Made by a program: the position numbers and the translations under genes. A model generated the notes under the pieces. The model was given only the letters and a program-made list of their open reading frames with translations, was not told the origin of the DNA and did no database searches. A DNA stretch of 6,889 nt from NCBI GenBank assembly GCA_025352765.1, contig JANXSI010000127.1, positions 1 to 6,889 of the forward strand, in the 5' to 3' direction. Shown here piece after piece: positions 5,601 through 6,889 of the stretch; positions within the stretch are counted from its first letter, which is position 1; every line of letters starts with the position of its first letter. The stretch comes from Devosia sp. (lineage in GTDB: Bacteria > Pseudomonadota > Alphaproteobacteria > Rhizobiales > Devosiaceae).

Positions 5601-6889
5601 ATGGCCAGAGCGCCAAAACGACCCACCAACTCCAAGCCGGCACGCGCCTTCGCGGTCGGCACGCTTCCCTCCAAGGAAGCCATCCTCGAGGCCATGGCGG
5701 ATGCCCCGCACCTCGACGGGAAACGCGACCTCGCGAAATATTTCGGCATCCACGGCGATATGCGCACCCCATTCAAGGTGCTGCTCAAGGAGATGGAGGG
5801 TGAAGGCTTCATCGCCCGCACCCGCAAATCCATCCGCCGCACCGCGACGCTGCCGCAAGTCACCGTCCTCGATATCCCGACCGACGCCGATCCCGACGAC
5901 CTCCACGCCTATCCAGCGCAGTGGAACGAGGACGAAGGCGAGCGACCGCGCGTCAGCGTGATCCAGCCGAAAGCCGCGCGCGTCGTTCCGGCCCCCGGCG
6001 ACCGCATCCTCGCGCGTATCGACGCCGGCGAGGGCACCGTGCCGGCCTACACCGCCAAGGCGATGAAGATCCTCGACAAGCCGCGGCGCGGCCAGATCGG
6101 CATCGTGCGCCTTGACGACGGCGGCGCGAGGCTCGTGCCGGTCGACCGCAAGCAGAAGGAAATGCGGATCGACATCGGCGATCTCGGAGGCGCCCGCGAC
6201 GGCGACCTGGTCGAAGTCACGGTGAAACTCGTCGGCCGGCTGATGATCCCCAAGGCCAAGGTCGAGTCGGTGATCGGCAACCCGGCCTCCGAGGGCGCGG
6301 TCTCGATGATCGCGATCCACAACCTCGAGATCCCTTACCGCTTTCCCGCCTCGGTGCTGAAGGAAGCCGAAGAGGCCGGCGAAGTCACCCTCAAGGGCCG
6401 CGAGGATTGGCGCCACATCCCTCTGATCACCATCGATCCGCCGGACGCCAAGGACCATGACGACGCCGTCTATGCCGAACCCGACACCGATGTGAACAAC
6501 CCCGGCGGCCACATCGTCATCGTCGCCATCGCCGACGTCGCCGCCTACGTCCGCCCCGGCACCGCCCTCGACCGCGAGGCGTATCTGCGCGGCAACTCGG
6601 TCTACTTCCCCGACCGGGTGGTGCCGATGTTGCCCGAACGCATTTCAAACGATCTCTGTTCGCTCAAAGAGGGCGAAAATCGACCATCTCTAGCCATCCG
6701 TTTGGTCATTGGTGCGGACGGCAAGAAGCGCCGTCACAGCGTTCACCGCATCGTCTTCCGCTCTGCCGCCAAGCTCTCCTACCAGCAGGCGCAAGCGGCA
6801 ATCGACGGTCGTCCCGACGACAAGACCGGCCCGATCCTCGAGACTATCCTGAAGCCGCTGTGGCGCGCCTACGCCGTGATGGCCAAGGC
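5601..6889 (+). CDS. rnr: Ribonuclease R (RNB family 3'-5' exoribonuclease), 3' end outside window
   Basis: RNase R degrades RNA 3' to 5', including structured RNA, in mRNA turnover and rRNA/tRNA quality control. The 429 codons seen are uninterrupted; family members run to roughly 750-800 residues, so the rest of the RNB domain, the S1 domain and any basic tail are missing. Residues about 20-75 (LPSKEAILEAM ... EGEGFIAR) form an N-terminal winged helix. Cold-shock-like segments follow (GDRILARID from 133, GDLVEVTV near 200-207). The RNB active-site motif is TIDPPDAKDHDDAV: D279, D285, D287 and D288 match the spacing of the four metal-binding aspartates of Escherichia coli RNase R (272, 278, 280, 281). 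SVYFPDRVVPMLPERISN and DLCSL (333-355) are another family hallmark. The ATG at 5601 is 11 bases after the topA stop with only a weak GAGAAAGA before it, implying co-transcription with topA. Confidence 0.96.
   Translation, partial: MARAPKRPTNSKPARAFAVGTLPSKEAILEAMADAPHLDGKRDLAKYFGIHGDMRTPFKVLLKEMEGEGFIARTRKSIRRTATLPQVTVLDIPTDADPDDLHAYPAQWNEDEGERPRVSVIQPKAARVVPAPGDRILARIDAGEGTVPAYTAKAMKILDKPRRGQIGIVRLDDGGARLVPVDRKQKEMRIDIGDLGGARDGDLVEVTVKLVGRLMIPKAKVESVIGNPASEGAVSMIAIHNLEIPYRFPASVLKEAEEAGEVTLKGREDWRHIPLITIDPPDAKDHDDAVYAEPDTDVNNPGGHIVIVAIADVAAYVRPGTALDREAYLRGNSVYFPDRVVPMLPERISNDLCSLKEGENRPSLAIRLVIGADGKKRRHSVHRIVFRSAAKLSYQQAQAAIDGRPDDKTGPILETILKPLWRAYAVMAK

Noticed and set aside
5385..6512. A 375-codon minus-strand open frame over the topA tail and the start of rnr
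   Set aside because: It crosses the topA/rnr junction, opposes two clear genes, and its Ala/Gly/Phe-rich end is simply the antisense of the Lys/Ala codon repeats.
1..6889. A defence, mobile or CRISPR-type system
   Set aside because: I see no nuclease or toxin pair, transposase, integrase, spaced repeats or terminal inverted repeats. Apart from the GT-C-like pair, all genes are standard housekeeping genes.

Overview
The window is GC-rich, and its gene content and protein sequences point to an alphaproteobacterium, most likely of the order Hyphomicrobiales (Rhizobiales). The support is the plus-strand order dprA (3' end), topA, rnr, which as I recall is a common housekeeping order in that group, together with a topoisomerase I that carries one intact zinc ribbon and a lysine/alanine-rich C-terminal tail. 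I cannot assign a genus from sequence alone.

Layout. Positions 1-128 hold the last 41 codons of dprA (plus strand). Positions 69-2797 hold two minus-strand genes for paralogous polytopic membrane proteins that look like GT-C fold (ArnT/family 39-like) glycosyltransferases. The 447-residue copy (1454-2797) is promoter-proximal. The 462-residue copy (69-1457) is coupled to it by a GTGA overlap, and its last 19 codons run antisense into the end of dprA. Positions 2798-2937 are a 140-base divergent intergenic region with a TTGACA-type promoter candidate facing topA and two short inverted repeats in the leader of the membrane-protein pair. Positions 2938-5589 are topA (883 residues). After 11 bases comes rnr (RNase R) at 5601, which is open at the window edge with 429 codons visible.

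How the genes relate. DprA loads RecA on incoming single-stranded DNA, TopA relaxes negative supercoils, and RNase R degrades structured RNA. They are housekeeping genes that sit together rather than a single pathway; topA and rnr are very likely co-transcribed. The two membrane proteins are probably an unrelated lipid-linked-sugar or envelope glycosylation module that sits, in opposite orientation, between dprA and topA.

I found no RNA gene, insertion sequence, CRISPR array, phage feature or defence system. The least conventional part is the tandem GT-C pair and how it is fitted between the two housekeeping genes. Every stretch longer than 300 bases is occupied by a gene.
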